Source of the DNA: Defluviitaleaceae bacterium
Lineage (GTDB): Bacteria > Bacillota > Clostridia > Lachnospirales > WQUN01
Direction: 5' to 3'
DNA: 6,100 nt
Assembly (NCBI GenBank): GCA_009783525.1
Contig: WRDG01000148.1
Location: 1-6,100, forward strand
Shown: piece by piece, positions 5,576 through 6,100 of the stretch
How the letters are laid out: the number at the start of each line of letters is the position of its first letter
Position numbering within the stretch: position 1 is the first letter of the stretch
Program-made: the position numbers and the translations under genes
Notes under the pieces: generated by a model
What the model was told of the DNA's origin: nothing
Seen by the model: only the letters and a program-made list of their open reading frames with translations
Database searches by the model: none

Positions 5576-6100
5576 TGGCTAGCTTAGTCCCGTACGTAAT
5601 CGAGCAGACAAGCCGAGGCGAACGCTCGTACGATATTTTTTCGCGGATGCTAAAAGACCGCGTGATCATGCTGACGGACGAAATAAACGACGTTACGGCT
5701 AATTTGGTTGTGGCGCAGCTGCTTTTTTTGGAATCTGAAGATCCGGACAAGGACATAAGCCTTTACATTAACAGTCCAGGAGGCGTTATAACGGCCGGCC
5801 TCGCTATCTATGACACAATGAATTTTATCAAGTGCGACGTGGCAACCTACTGCATAGGCATGGCGGCGAGCATGGGCGCGCATTTGCTGGCCGGCGGCGC
5901 GAAGGGGAAGCGGTACGCGATGCCCAACGCCGAGATCATGATACACCAGCCGTCCGGCGGTACGCGCGGGCAGGCGACCGACGTGCAGATACATGCGGAG
6001 CACATAATAAAAATGAAGCACAAGCTTAACGCGATTATGGCGGAAAACACGGGTAAATCTATCGAGACTATTGCGCGCGACCAAGAGCGCGACAATTTTA
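5575..6100 (+). CDS. clpP: ATP-dependent Clp protease proteolytic subunit ClpP, 3' end cut by window edge
   Basis: Serine peptidase that forms the barrel of ClpXP/ClpAP and degrades unfolded or tagged proteins. 175 codons are visible before the right edge; the family is about 195-210 aa. Seen: VPYVIEQTSRGERSYDIFSR (5-24) is the typical N-terminus after the short propeptide position. INSPGG (65-70) is the oxyanion segment. Ser99 in GMAASMGA and His124 in IMIHQPSGG are the catalytic pair with the expected 25-residue spacing; the third residue (Asp) lies beyond the window. The end TGKSIETIARDQERDNF matches the conserved helix. The start is ATG at 5575, 7 nt after GAGG and sharing one base with the tig stop; the adjacent in-frame ATG at 5572 (ATGA overlap) is the alternative. 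No signal peptide. Co-transcription with tig is expected, with clpX probably next. Confidence 0.97.
   Translation, partial: MASLVPYVIEQTSRGERSYDIFSRMLKDRVIMLTDEINDVTANLVVAQLLFLESEDPDKDISLYINSPGGVITAGLAIYDTMNFIKCDVATYCIGMAASMGAHLLAGGAKGKRYAMPNAEIMIHQPSGGTRGQATDVQIHAEHIIKMKHKLNAIMAENTGKSIETIARDQERDNF

Noticed and set aside
5280..5756. 158-aa minus-strand frame opposite tig and clpP
   Set aside because: Low-complexity translation with no family resemblance; tig and clpP are certain on the other strand.

Overview
The window looks like ordinary chromosomal sequence from a bacterium of intermediate GC content. A GC-rich coding background is interrupted by many A-tract/T-tract runs (AnTn). Gene content and protein style (MtaB of the YqeV type, a two-domain NAD synthetase, tig directly followed by clpP) fit a Treponema-like spirochaete. 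That assignment is a recollection-based guess, because no rRNA or other taxonomic marker is present. I see no phage, IS, CRISPR or toxin-antitoxin element.

Layout. Bases 1-1717 (minus strand) hold a two-gene operon: a small flavodoxin-fold protein, then mtaB, which runs off the left edge. The two are joined by a GTGA stop/start overlap. mtaB encodes a radical-SAM tRNA methylthiotransferase (t6A37 to ms2t6A37). Bases 1718-1945 are a divergent control region with candidate promoters on both strands sharing an AT-rich palindrome. Bases 1946-3802 (plus) encode a full-length two-domain NAD+ synthetase, read from a GTG start with a strong Shine-Dalgarno sequence. Bases 3803-3919 hold a 14-bp bidirectional terminator hairpin and a second, AT-rich inverted repeat, followed by a convergent tRNA-Gly(CCC) gene at 3920-3990 (minus). 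Bases 3991-4168 are a second divergent control region serving the tRNA and tig. Bases 4169-5575 encode trigger factor, overlapping clpP (5575 to the right edge), the proteolytic subunit of the Clp protease.

How they fit together. The flavodoxin-like protein could donate electrons to the Fe-S clusters of MtaB. Trigger factor and ClpP are a standard protein folding/degradation pair, and clpX would be the expected next gene outside the window. The NAD synthetase stands alone between terminators and promoters.

The most notable observation is that the N-terminal glutaminase (nitrilase-fold) domain of the NAD synthetase appears catalytically dead. The catalytic Glu is present, but the catalytic Lys aligns to Gln114 and the nucleophilic Cys to Gly162, while the C-terminal synthetase domain keeps its motifs and the reading frame is intact. 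Secondary points are a similar TACAAATTT...TTTGT palindrome in both divergent promoter regions and a strong 9-bp hairpin inside the end of tig, just before the clpP ribosome-binding site.
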